Positions 43,759 through 53,788 are shown, numbered from the stretch's first letter. The stretch: 64,000 nt of DNA from JAPPHA01 sp963664045 (GCA_963664045.2 CAXXGT010000009.1:496001-560000), one strand, 5' to 3'. The notes: a model not told the origin generated them from the sequence alone. Numbers and translations: made by a program.

Positions 43759-44595
43759 CTATTCGATCCAGTCGCTGTGGCGTTCGGCTTGGACCTTGAG
43801 GTACTCGGTGGGCTTGATTCCCCATTTGGCCTCGAGTTCGATCAGGCGTCCCGAACGATGCCAGTTGTACTGCATGCCGGACATGAACTGACCGAAGATG
43901 CAATTCAACTCGCCAAGCGGCACGGCCAGACCCCAGGGGTTGTCGTCTTCGGACATGAGGGGCATCTCGAATTCGTCCCAATTCCCCGACGCCAGGTCCG
44001 ACCCGATCGAACTGTCGTCGTAGACCCAGGCGACGCATTTCTTGTCCCGCAACGCCTGCTTGGCCTCGGCATTGCCGGTGAAGGCGACGATTTCCACGCC
44101 GTAGCGCTCCTCGACGATCTGGTTGTAGAATGCGCCCTGCTTGCCGCAGACCTTTCGGTCGCGCAAGTTTTCCCACTGTGAGAAGCCGAGGACTTTGGGC
44201 GACATGATGTTGGTTCCAGAGGTGTAGTAGTTGGGACCCGGAATTCCGACAATTTCCCGACGGTCGGCGCGGTCGGACATGGTCGCGATCATCATGTCGA
44301 TCCTGCCCTGTTCCAGAAACTGCATCCGGTTTGAGGACTGGACGGGAACAAGTTCCAGTTCGACGCCCAGAGTGTCCGCAACATCCTGGGCCATGTCGAT
44401 TTCCATGCCGACAAGATTGCCGTCCTCGTCACGGTAGCCCCAAGGCTTGTAGTCGGCCTTGACGCCGATCACGACTTTGCCGCGTTCCATGACCTTGTTC
44501 CACGCTTCGTTCGTGCATTGCGCGCCCATTGTCGCGCCTGCAGACATGGCCAGCAAGGCGATGCTGCTGATCGCGGACTGAATGTATGTCTTCAT
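43759..44595 (-). CDS. Amino-acid ABC transporter substrate-binding protein (family 3)
   Basis: A 278-residue periplasmic protein. MKTYIQSAISSIALLAMSAG starts a signal peptide cut near GATMGA; GGGAG precedes the ATG at 44595. The family-3 signature appears as VIGVKADYKPWGYRDEDGN, followed by LVGMEIDMAQDVADTLGVEL, GRIDMMIATMSDRADRRE and GKQGAFYNQIVEER. Y-x-P-W-G-Y and the Arg of DRADRRE are ligand contacts for polar amino acids. It sits 4 bases after the RpiR gene, so regulator and importer are one transcript. Confidence 0.93.
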   Translation of the reverse strand: MKTYIQSAISSIALLAMSAGATMGAQCTNEAWNKVMERGKVVIGVKADYKPWGYRDEDGNLVGMEIDMAQDVADTLGVELELVPVQSSNRMQFLEQGRIDMMIATMSDRADRREIVGIPGPNYYTSGTNIMSPKVLGFSQWENLRDRKVCGKQGAFYNQIVEERYGVEIVAFTGNAEAKQALRDKKCVAWVYDDSSIGSDLASGNWDEFEMPLMSEDDNPWGLAVPLGELNCIFGQFMSGMQYNWHRSGRLIELEAKWGIKPTEYLKVQAERHSDWIE

Positions 44596-44599
44596 AGGT

Positions 44600-45496
44600 T
44601 TACACTCCCTTGTTGGCGGCAGGCCAATCCTGCCAGTATCTTTCCAGTTGGTGGTTTTGCCGTTCGACCGCGACGATGCGCTCCTGCGCATCCTTTCCCC
44701 TCATTCGAACGATCATACCGATTATTGCCTCGAAAAACACCACAGCCGCGACATGAGAGGGAAAAAACTGCGGGCTTTCCGTGCAAATGCAAAAACATTG
44801 GCGCGCATGGGCGGCGACCGGTGACAGGGGGCTGTCCGTCAGGACAATCAAGGGCACGCCGCGCGCACTGATACTGCCGGCGATGGCAATGGCCCTGGCC
44901 GCGTAAGGCCTGATGCTGAAGAGTATGCAGGCGTCGTCCGAGCCAAGGTCGGCCAGGTCATTGGCCAGGCCATTACCGCCCCGCCCCGGTACGATCCAGC
45001 CTGTCAGTGACATGTTGGCCAGGTAATGGGCATACTCCACGATCGGCAGTGCGCTCATCTCGCCGATCAGGGCCACTCGGCGTGCGTGTGCAAGCATATC
45101 GACTGCAGTATCCAGATCGCCGGGGGCGAGCGCGGCAACCAGGGCCTCGGTATTGCTGATGGCCGCTGCGGCCTGACGGGTGGCAATTCCGGAATTCCTG
45201 TCGTCGGTGTCAATCAGCGCCTGTGCCTTTCGGGCAAGCTGGTTGCGGCTTCCCAGGATTTCCGCCCGGCAGGATTCCCTGAGGGCGTCATAGCTTGCGT
45301 AGCCGATGGCGCGCGCCATACGGGTGAACGTGGGAGCAGGAAGATTCGCGTTCCGGGCAATGCTGCGTTGCGACCGGGTTGCAACTTCGCCCAGGTTCTC
45401 GACAACATAATGCGCGGCACGGCGCAATTGCGGACTCAGGGACTGAAGACTGTGTGGCGTCAGGTTTTTCAGTCTTGATTCTGACTCGGTCTGCAT
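44600..45496 (-). CDS. MurR/RpiR-family transcriptional regulator
   Basis: A 298-residue protein with an N-terminal HTH_6 domain (LSPQLRRAAHYVVENLGEVA, then SIARNANLPAPTFTRMARAI, GYASYDALRE) and a C-terminal SIS sugar-isomerase-like domain (RRVALIGEMSALPIVEYAHY, then DDACILFSIRPYAARAIAIA, GVPLIVLTDSPLSPVA). RpiR regulators sense phosphosugars or, in several catabolic operons, amino compounds. It heads the importer operon and is divergent from the flavoprotein gene, so it probably controls both. Confidence 0.92.
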   Translation of the reverse strand: MQTESESRLKNLTPHSLQSLSPQLRRAAHYVVENLGEVATRSQRSIARNANLPAPTFTRMARAIGYASYDALRESCRAEILGSRNQLARKAQALIDTDDRNSGIATRQAAAAISNTEALVAALAPGDLDTAVDMLAHARRVALIGEMSALPIVEYAHYLANMSLTGWIVPGRGGNGLANDLADLGSDDACILFSIRPYAARAIAIAGSISARGVPLIVLTDSPLSPVAAHARQCFCICTESPQFFPSHVAAVVFFEAIIGMIVRMRGKDAQERIVAVERQNHQLERYWQDWPAANKGV

Positions 45497-45573
45497 GCCT
45501 CTGTTGCATTTGTTTCAATGTTCTCAGAGAATGAAACATATCAAACACGATTTTTCAAGTCGGGAGTGATCGC

Positions 45574-47991
45574 TTGTCGGCAACGGGACTGCCGGACCAT
45601 GCGGGAGCCGTCGTCATCGGCGGCGGAATCATGGGTTGTTCGACATTGTACCATCTGGCCAGCATGGGGGTCGGCGACGCCATTCTCCTGGAACGCAACC
45701 GTCTCGCGAGTGGCACCACCTGGCACTCGGCGGCTCAGGTCCGGATGCTTAGGCATTCACGAAACCTGACCAGGATGATCCGCTACTCGGTCGATCTCTA
45801 CAAGCAACTCGAATCGGATACAGGCCAGTCCGTGGGTTGGATCCAGAACGGATCACTGTCGATCGCCACCCATCGCGACCGCCTGATCCACGTGAAGCGG
45901 CAGGAAGCGCTTGCGCATGCCTTTGGCGTGAGGGCAAGGTCGATGACCGTAGGTGAGGCGCGTGAACGCTGGCCGCTGATGAATTCTGACGACGTTCTTG
46001 GCGCGGTCTGGTCGCCGGATGACGGAAGGGTGTCGCCCAGCGATGTCTGTTCCGCGCTGGTCAGGGTGGCGCGAGGACTGGGTGCCCGGCTCTTCGAGCA
46101 AACGGGCGTGAGTGGAATACTGACCCGGAACGGCAGTGTGTACGGCGTCGAAACCACGGCGGGCGTCGTCAAATGCGATGCAGTTGCGATTTGCGGAGGA
46201 CTCTGGTCGCGTGAACTGGGCGCGACGGCAGGAGCCGCGGTTCCCGTGCTCGCTTGCGAACATTTCTACCTGCTGACCCGTCCGGTTGACGGAATCGCCG
46301 GCAATCTACCCACGCTCGGCGACCACGACGGCCGCCTGTACATCCGGGACGACAGCGGCGGGCTCCTCGTTGGTTGTTTCGAACCGTATGGCAAGCCGGT
46401 CGCGCCGGGCGTACTGGATGAGACCTTCGAGTTCGGCCTGCTTCCCGAGGACTGGGATCATTTCGAGCCGATGATGGAACGGGCTCTGCACCGCCTGCCG
46501 GTCCTCGAACGGGCAGAGGTGAAGATGCTCCTCAACGGTCCGGAGAGCTTTACGCCAGATGGAATGTTCATGCTGGGCGAGACGGCCGAAACCCGCGGGC
46601 TATTCCTCGGCTGCGGGATGAATTCGGTGGGCGTGGCCTCCGCCGGTGGGGCCGGCATGAACCTTGCTCACTGGATCCTGTACGGCGGCCCTGCCTATGA
46701 TCTGACCGAGGCGGATGCCCGGAGGTTCGCACCGGTTTTCAACTCGGTCGAGCACCTGATGGCCCGCGTCCCCGAGATTCTCGGCACCCATTACGACGTC
46801 GCCTATCCGGGCAAGCAGCTGAAGACCGCCCGAAACCTGCGGGCACTGCCGCTTGACAGAGAACACCGCATGGCCCGCGCGCACATGGAGCAGGTCTTTG
46901 GCTGGGAACGGCCAATGTATTTCGGCAAGACCCGGGAGCCTCGGCTGCGTTTCGGGCGTCCCGACTGGTTCGAGACTGTCCGTTCGGAAGTGATGGCCGC
47001 CCATGAGACTGCCGCTGTTTTCGACGCCTCGTCCTTCGGAAAGATCGAAGTCCAGGGCCCGGAATCGGTGGCATTCCTGTTGAGGGTCTGCGCCGGGCAC
47101 ATGGATCGACCGCCGGGTACGGTCATCTACACGGCGGTGCTCAACGAAAAGGGTACCTTTGAAAGCGACCTGATCGCGCAGAGACTCACATCCCGTCACT
47201 TTCGCCTGTTCACCGGTTCCGGTGCCATCAGGCGCGACCTCTCCTGGTTGTCGCGGGCCGCGGAGGGATTCAACGTGCGGTTGACAGACAGTACCGAACG
47301 TCACGCGGTGCTCGGACTGATGGGACCGGATGCCGCAACGGTCGCCGCGGCATGCGGCGCCGACGTGTCGGCACTCGATGCCCTGGCGTATTTCACGGTC
47401 GGCACGGTCCGCATTGCAGGCAATCCGGCAATCGCCGCGCGCATGTCATATGTGGGCGAGGCGGGCTGGGAGTTCACGTGCAGGAGCGAGAATGCGGGCG
47501 CGGTCCACGAAGCGCTGGTCGGGGCCGGAGCGAAGCCTGCCGGTGCGCTCGCCCTGACATCGATGCGGATCGAAAAAGGGTTCTGTGCCATGGGTCGCGA
47601 ACTTGACGGTGACATTTCTCCGATCGAGGCCGGACTGACTTTCGCGACCCGGCGATCGGGCGGGTTCGTCGGGTTCGAGGCAATGAACGAAAGGCGTGCC
47701 GCCGGAGCCCGCCAGGAGCTTGTCTCCCTGGTGCTGGACGACCCGACTGCCTGTCCACTTGGTCATGAACCGGTTCGCCACGACGACGACATCATTGGCC
47801 AGACAACATCCTGCGCCTTTGGCTACAGGTTGGGCAGAACGGTGGCGCTTGCCCGCCTGTCCAAACCCCTTGCGGACGGCTCCCGCGTTCAGATCGACAT
47901 CGCCCGGGAGCTGTTCGATGCCGTCGTCCGAACGGGCCCGGCATTCGACCCGACCGGCGTTCGCATGAAATCGCCGTTCTGCTTCGATTGA
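45574..47991 (+). CDS. FAD-dependent dimethylglycine/sarcosine dehydrogenase-type enzyme with GcvT domain
   Basis: An 805-residue protein in three parts. Residues ~10-380 are a DAO-type FAD oxidoreductase with AVVIGGGIMGCSTLYHLA and GTTWHSAAQVRM, whose His is the usual covalent-FAD site. Residues ~385-440 are the FAO_M linker region. Residues ~445-805 are GcvT-like folate-binding domains (FDASSFGKIEVQGPESVAFL, GEAGWEFTC, then SMRIEKGFCAMGRELDGDIS). Such enzymes demethylate N-methylglycines, passing formaldehyde to tetrahydrofolate. The start is TTG at 45574 with CGGGAG 7 bases upstream. The adjacent importer may bring in an N-methylated amino acid (inference). Confidence 0.92.
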   Translation: MSATGLPDHAGAVVIGGGIMGCSTLYHLASMGVGDAILLERNRLASGTTWHSAAQVRMLRHSRNLTRMIRYSVDLYKQLESDTGQSVGWIQNGSLSIATHRDRLIHVKRQEALAHAFGVRARSMTVGEARERWPLMNSDDVLGAVWSPDDGRVSPSDVCSALVRVARGLGARLFEQTGVSGILTRNGSVYGVETTAGVVKCDAVAICGGLWSRELGATAGAAVPVLACEHFYLLTRPVDGIAGNLPTLGDHDGRLYIRDDSGGLLVGCFEPYGKPVAPGVLDETFEFGLLPEDWDHFEPMMERALHRLPVLERAEVKMLLNGPESFTPDGMFMLGETAETRGLFLGCGMNSVGVASAGGAGMNLAHWILYGGPAYDLTEADARRFAPVFNSVEHLMARVPEILGTHYDVAYPGKQLKTARNLRALPLDREHRMARAHMEQVFGWERPMYFGKTREPRLRFGRPDWFETVRSEVMAAHETAAVFDASSFGKIEVQGPESVAFLLRVCAGHMDRPPGTVIYTAVLNEKGTFESDLIAQRLTSRHFRLFTGSGAIRRDLSWLSRAAEGFNVRLTDSTERHAVLGLMGPDAATVAAACGADVSALDALAYFTVGTVRIAGNPAIAARMSYVGEAGWEFTCRSENAGAVHEALVGAGAKPAGALALTSMRIEKGFCAMGRELDGDISPIEAGLTFATRRSGGFVGFEAMNERRAAGARQELVSLVLDDPTACPLGHEPVRHDDDIIGQTTSCAFGYRLGRTVALARLSKPLADGSRVQIDIARELFDAVVRTGPAFDPTGVRMKSPFCFD

Positions 47992-48305
47992 ACGCAGGGA
48001 TCGAATCACGATTTTGCCGCGGTCCGAACCGTTTGACCGGATGCATTTCCGGACGTCCGCGGCGGATAGGGGCACTCGTTCATTCGGCAAGCTGTCACCA
48101 CCGATGTGAAACACTTGCGTTCCGGCGTCGGGCGTCAGTTCGGGTGCCGGCCAGGATTCAAATTCAACTTGTGGGTTGCCGCGTCGACAGTTGCAGGGAA
48201 GAACAATCCGCCACGGCGTTCCTCTGTCCTGATCAGTCTCCATTCAGCCCGAGTCGCGTCAAGGCATGGAACCGTCCAGGATGACATGTAATCACCCGAA
48301 ATCGC
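47992..48305. other. Intergenic region between convergent genes
   Basis: About 310 bp between the 3' ends of the flavoprotein and protease genes. No gene or clear terminator hairpin was recognised. Confidence 0.5.
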
Positions 48306-49343
48306 TCATCGGGTGGCGACATCCAACAATACCACGACATTTCGTGCCATGGCTTCGATCTCTCCATCGGGTTGACCTTCGCCGGAATCCGAGAGCCTGT
48401 ACGACACGTTGTTGCTATCAAGGAAGACTCTGATCAAGGTTCCGCGCAACGCGAAATTGGCCAATTGCCCGCCTGCCTGAAATGAGGTTACCATACCCAC
48501 GACATGTCCCTCGTCGTCGAACAATGGCGACCCGGAGTTGCCCGGCTGGATCGGCGCCGTGAACTGGAATTCCGCGAGGTCGCCATCGTCGCCGGTCAGT
48601 GCCGAGATTTCACCCCGGGTAAAGTTGCCGCCATCCGTCGGAAATCCGAAAGCAAAGACAGTCTCGCCTATGGAGGCCAATGGATACGCACGAAATGCCA
48701 CCGTGCCCAAGCTCTCGGGCCTGTCTTTTGTGTAAAGCAGCGCGATATCGTCTTCTTCGTTATACACCACGACCTCGGCCTCGAATTCCGGCTGCCCGAG
48801 GGCACGTCCGGTCACTGGTCCGGTGGCACCATCGATGACATGCCAGTTCGTGACGATGTGATTGTCCGTGACAAAGAAGCCCGTTCCATAGGTTCTGGCA
48901 TCAATCTCCGTGACGAACACGTCGGCGTTTGTCCCGATCTCATCAGAAGAGTAGGTCCCGACCCGAATTTCATAGCGACCGCTTTCCGGGTCATCCAGCG
49001 TGATCAACGCGTCACCTTCGTTCTCGCCGCTGTCATCGTCGCAAAGGACATCGCCGGACGGCGTTGTGACCTGCAGCGTGGTGTCCAGACCAAAGCCCTC
49101 GGTGCCAAAGCCCAAGGCGTATTTGCCGCTCCCGTAATCGACGACAAGCTGCGGCCTTGAAGGCAGGTACCCGCATTCGCTTTGGTCCTGTCCGCCCGCC
49201 ACCACATCCGTGTACCTTGGATCAGGTTCGAATCCGGATTCGAGTATCCATCGCTGCAAGGGCTCCAGAGCAGATGCAAATGTCGGCACGGCCAAAAAAA
49301 CGGCGATAGCACCGACGCGAAGCAACTGATCCTGATTGCACAT
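48306..49343 (-). CDS. Secreted trypsin-like serine protease
   Basis: A 345-residue protein. The N-terminus (LLRVGAIAVFLAVPTFASA) is a signal peptide. Residues ~55-145 look like a pre-peptidase beta-sandwich (LDTTLQVTTPSGDVLCDDDS, then LDDPESGRYEIRVGTYSSDE). The protease domain holds the triad: His in IVTNWHVIDGATG, Asp in NEEDDIALLYTKD and Ser in IQPGNSGSPLFDDEGHVVGM. The two halves lie in a DegP-like order, but there is no PDZ domain. It is a lone gene. Export to the periplasm or outside is expected; the target is unknown. Confidence 0.9.
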   Translation of the reverse strand: MCNQDQLLRVGAIAVFLAVPTFASALEPLQRWILESGFEPDPRYTDVVAGGQDQSECGYLPSRPQLVVDYGSGKYALGFGTEGFGLDTTLQVTTPSGDVLCDDDSGENEGDALITLDDPESGRYEIRVGTYSSDEIGTNADVFVTEIDARTYGTGFFVTDNHIVTNWHVIDGATGPVTGRALGQPEFEAEVVVYNEEDDIALLYTKDRPESLGTVAFRAYPLASIGETVFAFGFPTDGGNFTRGEISALTGDDGDLAEFQFTAPIQPGNSGSPLFDDEGHVVGMVTSFQAGGQLANFALRGTLIRVFLDSNNVSYRLSDSGEGQPDGEIEAMARNVVVLLDVATR

Positions 49344-50980
49344 TGGGCCCCTCCATCTGGAAAAGTGCCGATTACGGTTGCATCCGTGCTTTGAGTCAAA
49401 GTCAATTCAAGGTCAAGTTCGCCGTGTCCGTTTGGTCTTTGGGAACTGGTGCCAAATTTGTCCGATTGAGTTGTCCACGGATCGGACACTGACCATCGGC
49501 GCACCAATCCGGATGACAACTCATACTGCCTCGGCAGGGAATGTTTCTCTGGACTAAACCGTCAACTCATCGAAAACGTTGCAGAAGACCCGCGATTCCG
49601 GAAATCGTATTCTCAAGATTGCTCTGGTTCACAAGCTGCCAAGGCGGGGTCCAGAGAGTCGACCGGTTACCGAGCCATGCAGGTGACGACGATCCCTAAA
49701 GGGCAGCGAGGAATGAACCCGAACACGGCACTTTGGTTGGTGTGCCATTTCGAAGCATCGGTGCAATGATTTGCCACGAAAATCGATTCTCGGCCAGTAT
49801 CTTGTCGATTAGCGAAAGGGCAGGCAATTCGACGGGATTCAATGACGTTGACTCAATTCCTGGCCGTCATCGACCAACGCAGTTCCCAGTTTGAAATCCA
49901 GCCATGGCCGCCAATCCATGTGTTCAATCGGGATAACCTTTTCTGTTCCCTGCAATTTGCAGCTGTCCGTCGCAGAGTCCATTGCGAGTTTCCTTGTCAC
50001 GCCTTGGGTTTGCCCTGCACTGCAATATCGTTCGAGAAGTATTTCACGTTCAACGTGAATCGGTTGATCGGACCGCTTCGCCATTGCCATCGGAACAAGG
50101 AAGTCCGTGAATCGTCTCGACAATTCGGAGTTTCAATCGGCGATCCCAGGACGAAATATTGTGTGTCCGGCGTCGATGTCATGCGAACGGATGCCTTTCG
50201 AGGGCCGGACCCGGAACGTGAGCCCGAGAACGTGAAGGCCTGCCGCTAGTATTGGAACTCTTTGCCGAACATGGGCGGGTGCAATGAGTTCTTCGAGGAT
50301 AGAACGCATTCGCCCGACCCTCGCTGGAGGGTGCGCAGGGACTTCAATCTTTCGAACAAGATGTATTCTCCCCTCAATCTGTCGCAGCGCATCCAGTCCG
50401 CAATTCGGAATCCTGACGTTGTTCACTTCATGAACATGTTCCAGCGCCAGGTGCTGCGACCCTGGGGGAATACACGACGGCGCCACAAGAATTACGGGAT
50501 GATTCGAATGGGTCTCGAAAGAAATACCGTCACTTTGTCTCTCCGCCTGCCGGATGATCGAGATGGCCGGTAAGTGGCGGCTGGAAACTCAGATTGACCG
50601 CTATCGACTTGCTCGAACCATCCATGGGGTCACACCTGCAGATGCTGGATCCGGACGTCCGCCGCGACGACCGGGTGCACTTGCGCTGGAAAGCCGTTCA
50701 AGTGAGCGGTGCGTGAACGCCAGGTGCGCAGAAAACCGATGCTGTCTGCCCAGGAACGACGGCCGTCCTTGAATTTGCGACTTGTGGCCATGCCGCTGAC
50801 GCTGACCTGAACGCAGCAGCACACATCCGGTGCCAGGGACTGGCGCAACTGCACCGGGAGGGGCGTTCGCACTGGACGACACCGACGAGCCTCCAAGGCA
50901 GGCGGCAAGACGTGGCAACGTGACCTGTTGCTATGAATTCGTTATAAGTTCCCGAATTCGTCACATCAGGATGGACAGGC
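49344..50980. other. 1.6-kb region without a recognisable gene
   Basis: Open frames on both strands are short and overlapping, and none has a good ribosome site or recognisable content. It may be decayed sequence. It ends at the promoter of the MNT/HEPN pair. It is the longest apparently empty stretch of the window. Confidence 0.5.
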
Positions 50981-51316
50981 GTGACGCGGGTTGACGATGC
51001 GCTACTAAGGCGAATGACGGCAGCCATTGTCAGAGTGGCCGATCCCGAGCAGGTGATCTTGTTCGGCTCACGCGCGCGCGGGAACGCGGGCATTAATTCG
51101 GACTTTGACCTGGTGATCGTCGAGGCGGAGCCGTTCGGACCCGGCCGGGACCGAAATGTTGAAGAGTCGCGCATCTGGCGTGCCCTCGCGCAATTCCATG
51201 TGCCGAAAGACATCCTGGTGTACAGCCGTGACGAGGTCGACTACTGGCGCGATTCTCTCAATCACGTGCTCGCGCGGGCGCCCCGGGAAGGCAAGGTGCT
51301 CTATGAGCGACCATGA
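50981..51316 (+). CDS. MNT-type nucleotidyltransferase (MntA-like antitoxin of a HEPN/MNT module)
   Basis: A 111-residue protein from a GTG start. ILFGSRARGNAGINSDFDLV carries the GSx10DxD motif of minimal nucleotidyltransferases; a third acid is expected in the following strand (DILVYSRDEVDYW). MntA-type proteins neutralise the HEPN RNase encoded next to them by AMPylating or oligo-adenylating it. The stop overlaps the HEPN start by 14 bases. The antitoxin is intact while the toxin is broken. Confidence 0.88.
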   Translation: MTRVDDALLRRMTAAIVRVADPEQVILFGSRARGNAGINSDFDLVIVEAEPFGPGRDRNVEESRIWRALAQFHVPKDILVYSRDEVDYWRDSLNHVLARAPREGKVLYERP

Positions 51317-51695
51317 GCAGGCCCGGACACGTCTTGAGGCGGCGGAGAAAGACGTGTCGGCGCTTCGAGGTATGGGCGACGGGGTCGTTTTTGCTGACGA
51401 GATATTCGGCTTCCACGTGCAGCAGGCGGTCGAGAAACTGTTGAAGGCTTGGCTCGCTTCCCTGGGTGAGATCTATCCTTTGTCGCACGATCTGGCATCG
51501 CTGTTGGATATGTTGGGCAAGCGCGGATGTCGTTCGGTTTGACGGTCTGGTGGACTTCACCGGCTATGCCGTTCGCTTGCGTTACACTTCTGCCGACACG
51601 GATTCACAACCGCTTGATCGCGGCAAGGCCTCGCGCAGACGGAGGCGTTGCTTGAAGTCGTTGGGCAGCGGCTCGCGGAGATAGACGTCAGGTGA
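51303..51695 (+). pseudogene. HEPN-domain toxin of the HEPN/MNT module, frameshifted twice
   Basis: Starts MSDHEQARTRLEAAEKDVSA, then FADEIFGFHVQQAVEKLLKA, then LASLGEIYPLSHDLASLLDM, typical HEPN helices. After LLDMLGKRG the frame fails near 51525 and a second frame gives RFDGLVDFTGYAVRLRYTSA. A further shift after PLDRGKAS leads to QTEALLEVVGQRLAEIDVR and the stop at 51695. The reconstructed length (about 130 residues) is normal. With two shifts in the region that normally holds the RNase residues, toxicity is probably lost. Confidence 0.82.
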
Positions 51696-52064
51696 CGATG
51701 GTGGGTGTGAACGTCATGGTATCGGTGCAAGGGTTTCTCAAAATTTGCGGCTGACCGCCATTCCATCATGTCACTTGCATGTTAAGCCCAACGTAACGCC
51801 TGAACGTCAACCGAAAGAACGATCCGTCGCTTCCGCAATGCGCGGGGGCAGGAGTAGAGCGGTTGTTGTCCCCGCATTCTCGGGCAGCGCAAGCATGACG
51901 ACAAGCGCAACGGGACCCGGACCATTCAAATTCGTCGGATTCGCCGAAAACACCCGCGCCACCATCAGGCACGTTTCTTCACGCGTCCTGGAAGCCTCGT
52001 GGCAAGACCAATCGATTCCGGCGACTCATGACGCAACGGACAGGAAAAACGACCGAAGTTGCGA
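51696..52064. other. Intergenic region before the inositol-type cluster
   Basis: About 370 bp between the HEPN remnant and the 3' end of the aldolase gene. No gene was recognised. Confidence 0.5.
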
Positions 52065-52919
52065 TCAGGACTGGCCCAGGCTTGATGTACGAGCCGCCGA
52101 AATCGCGCTTATGGCGGACCGGGCCGCGTCGCGAACCGGTACGATCGTTTCCGAGAGAATTGCGTTCCTGTCAAACCGGTTACGGTCCTTGTCCACTGCC
52201 TGGCGCAAGGCAACTCCGAAAGTCTTGCGAAGTTCGGTCCCGATATTGAACTTGCAGACCGAAGTTGTCCGGGCCAGCTCGCTTCTGCGGGCGGTTGGGA
52301 TCCCTGAAGCTCCGTGGATGACCAGGGGAACCGTCGTCACGTTCTCGATCTTCTGCAACGCAACGAGATCGATTGTCGCGTCGCGCGTCTCCTTCAGATG
52401 GACGTTGCCGACCGAAACCGCCATGGCATCCACGCCGGTTTCCATCGCGAACTGCCGAGCCTCGTCCGGGTCGGTCGTCGTGGATGCGTCGCCCAAGGCA
52501 TAACCGACGAATCCGATTTCACCTTCGCAGGACACGCCGGCCCGCCGGGCGATTTCGACGATTTCGGCAGTTTCATCAATGTTCTGTGGCAGCGGTTTTC
52601 TCGATCCGTCATACATGACGGAGGTAAACCCGGAGTCAATTGCCTCGACACATTCGTTCCGCGTGTATCCGTGATCCAGGTGAGCGACGACCGGAACGGA
52701 CGCATCGGCCGCCAGCGTGCGGAACATGGCCGCAAGAACAGATAACGGAGTATTGGCCCTGCATCCCGGCCCGGCCTGGAGGATGACCGGCGCCCGTTCC
52801 GCTTCCGCGGCTTCCACGTAGGCGCGTGCGTCTTCCCAACCGAGAACCACGAGCCCCGCGACCGCGTACCGGTGCCGGAGCGCCGGCTGGAGGACATCCA
52901 CAAGTGTCGCAAGGCTCAT
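52065..52919 (-). CDS. Class II ketose-bisphosphate aldolase family protein (IolJ-like)
   Basis: A 284-residue zinc aldolase. VPVVAHLDHGYTRNECVEAI holds the zinc His and catalytic Asp region, GEIGFVGYALGDAS the Glu loop, MAVSVGNVHLK the second zinc His, and PLVIHGASGIP the third zinc His followed by the phosphate-binding glycines. In the inositol pathway such an enzyme splits 2-deoxy-5-keto-gluconate-6-phosphate to DHAP and malonate semialdehyde, fitting its place directly after iolB (ATGA overlap). It is diverged from fructose-bisphosphate aldolases. The start at 52919 is set by this overlap. Confidence 0.82.
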   Translation of the reverse strand: MSLATLVDVLQPALRHRYAVAGLVVLGWEDARAYVEAAEAERAPVILQAGPGCRANTPLSVLAAMFRTLAADASVPVVAHLDHGYTRNECVEAIDSGFTSVMYDGSRKPLPQNIDETAEIVEIARRAGVSCEGEIGFVGYALGDASTTTDPDEARQFAMETGVDAMAVSVGNVHLKETRDATIDLVALQKIENVTTVPLVIHGASGIPTARRSELARTTSVCKFNIGTELRKTFGVALRQAVDKDRNRFDRNAILSETIVPVRDAARSAISAISAARTSSLGQS

Positions 52920-53758
52920 TTGAATTTCGCGACCATGTCCAGGATTCCGGGAATCGTCTTCAGTTGTTCTGAATGGGACGGCTGGAAATACTGGACCAGC
53001 CCGCGCTGGCTCAGCCCGCCAAGGATGGTGAAATAATACATCTCGTATCCCGGCAACACGACGCAGGGATGATACCCGCTGTCCAGGCAAATCGTCGAAC
53101 CGTCGACGACATGGTAGGCGTCACCCGGCAGGTTGGCTTCTCTCTGCAGCATTTGCAGCCCCGAGCCGTAATTGGGGCGAAAACGGAAATTGTAGGTCTC
53201 GTCGTGCCGGGTCTCGACCGGCAATCGGTCCGTGTCGTGCTTGTGCGACGGGAAGCCGGACCACCCCCCCTTGCCGACTGTAAACAACTCGGAAACCAGC
53301 AGGCGTCCGACGCGCCCTGCCTGTTTTTGCCCGAGTATGTGCTTGATCTTCCGGTGGGTCTTGGTGTCGTCCGAGCCGTACTGGACGACATCGAGCTGAT
53401 CGCCGCGAACGTCAAATGGTTCAAACACCTCGTCGCAGCGCGCACCCGCGACGAACACCTCGGTCTGTTTCGACCTGCAGGTCAGGATCGCCCTGGCGCC
53501 TGTTGGCGTGTACACGCCCTCCGGCTCTCCGTCCCAGACATCCTGGTCGCGGTTCCCGAGCCGATGGAACGAGAAGTCCCCGACCGAAACGTCGACGGTC
53601 CCGGTCGCGGGAACAATGCAGGTCTCGTATCCCGGGACGCTGTAGTCGAAACTCTCGCCCTCACGCAACTTGACGATGTTGAAGTAGGTGAGGGGAACAC
53701 AATCGTTGTCAGCGGCCACGATCGGTTCGTTTCGGTTGTCATGGGGAGGAATGTGCAT
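52916..53758 (-). CDS. iolB: 5-deoxy-glucuronate isomerase
   Basis: A 280-residue bicupin enzyme that converts 5-deoxy-glucuronate to 2-deoxy-5-keto-gluconate in myo-inositol breakdown. Landmarks are FNIVKLREGESFDYSVPGYE, VFVAGARCDEVFEPF, WSGFPSHKHDTDRLPVETRH with metal His residues, and YHVVDGSTICLDSGYHPCVV with the last metal ligand. Length matches the family. It lies between iolC (30-base gap) and the aldolase gene. Confidence 0.95.
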   Translation of the reverse strand: MHIPPHDNRNEPIVAADNDCVPLTYFNIVKLREGESFDYSVPGYETCIVPATGTVDVSVGDFSFHRLGNRDQDVWDGEPEGVYTPTGARAILTCRSKQTEVFVAGARCDEVFEPFDVRGDQLDVVQYGSDDTKTHRKIKHILGQKQAGRVGRLLVSELFTVGKGGWSGFPSHKHDTDRLPVETRHDETYNFRFRPNYGSGLQMLQREANLPGDAYHVVDGSTICLDSGYHPCVVLPGYEMYYFTILGGLSQRGLVQYFQPSHSEQLKTIPGILDMVAKFK

Positions 53759-53788
53759 GTGTGTGTTCCGGTGGCCGTCGGGCGATGG

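Noticed and set aside
49215..49245. tRNA-like TTCGAATCC sequence
   Set aside because: It lies within the protease coding sequence and no cloverleaf can be formed around it.
49839..50486. Short overlapping frames in the 49.3-51.0 kb gap
   Set aside because: Opposite-strand frames overlap one another, none has a ribosome site, and none looks like a known protein.
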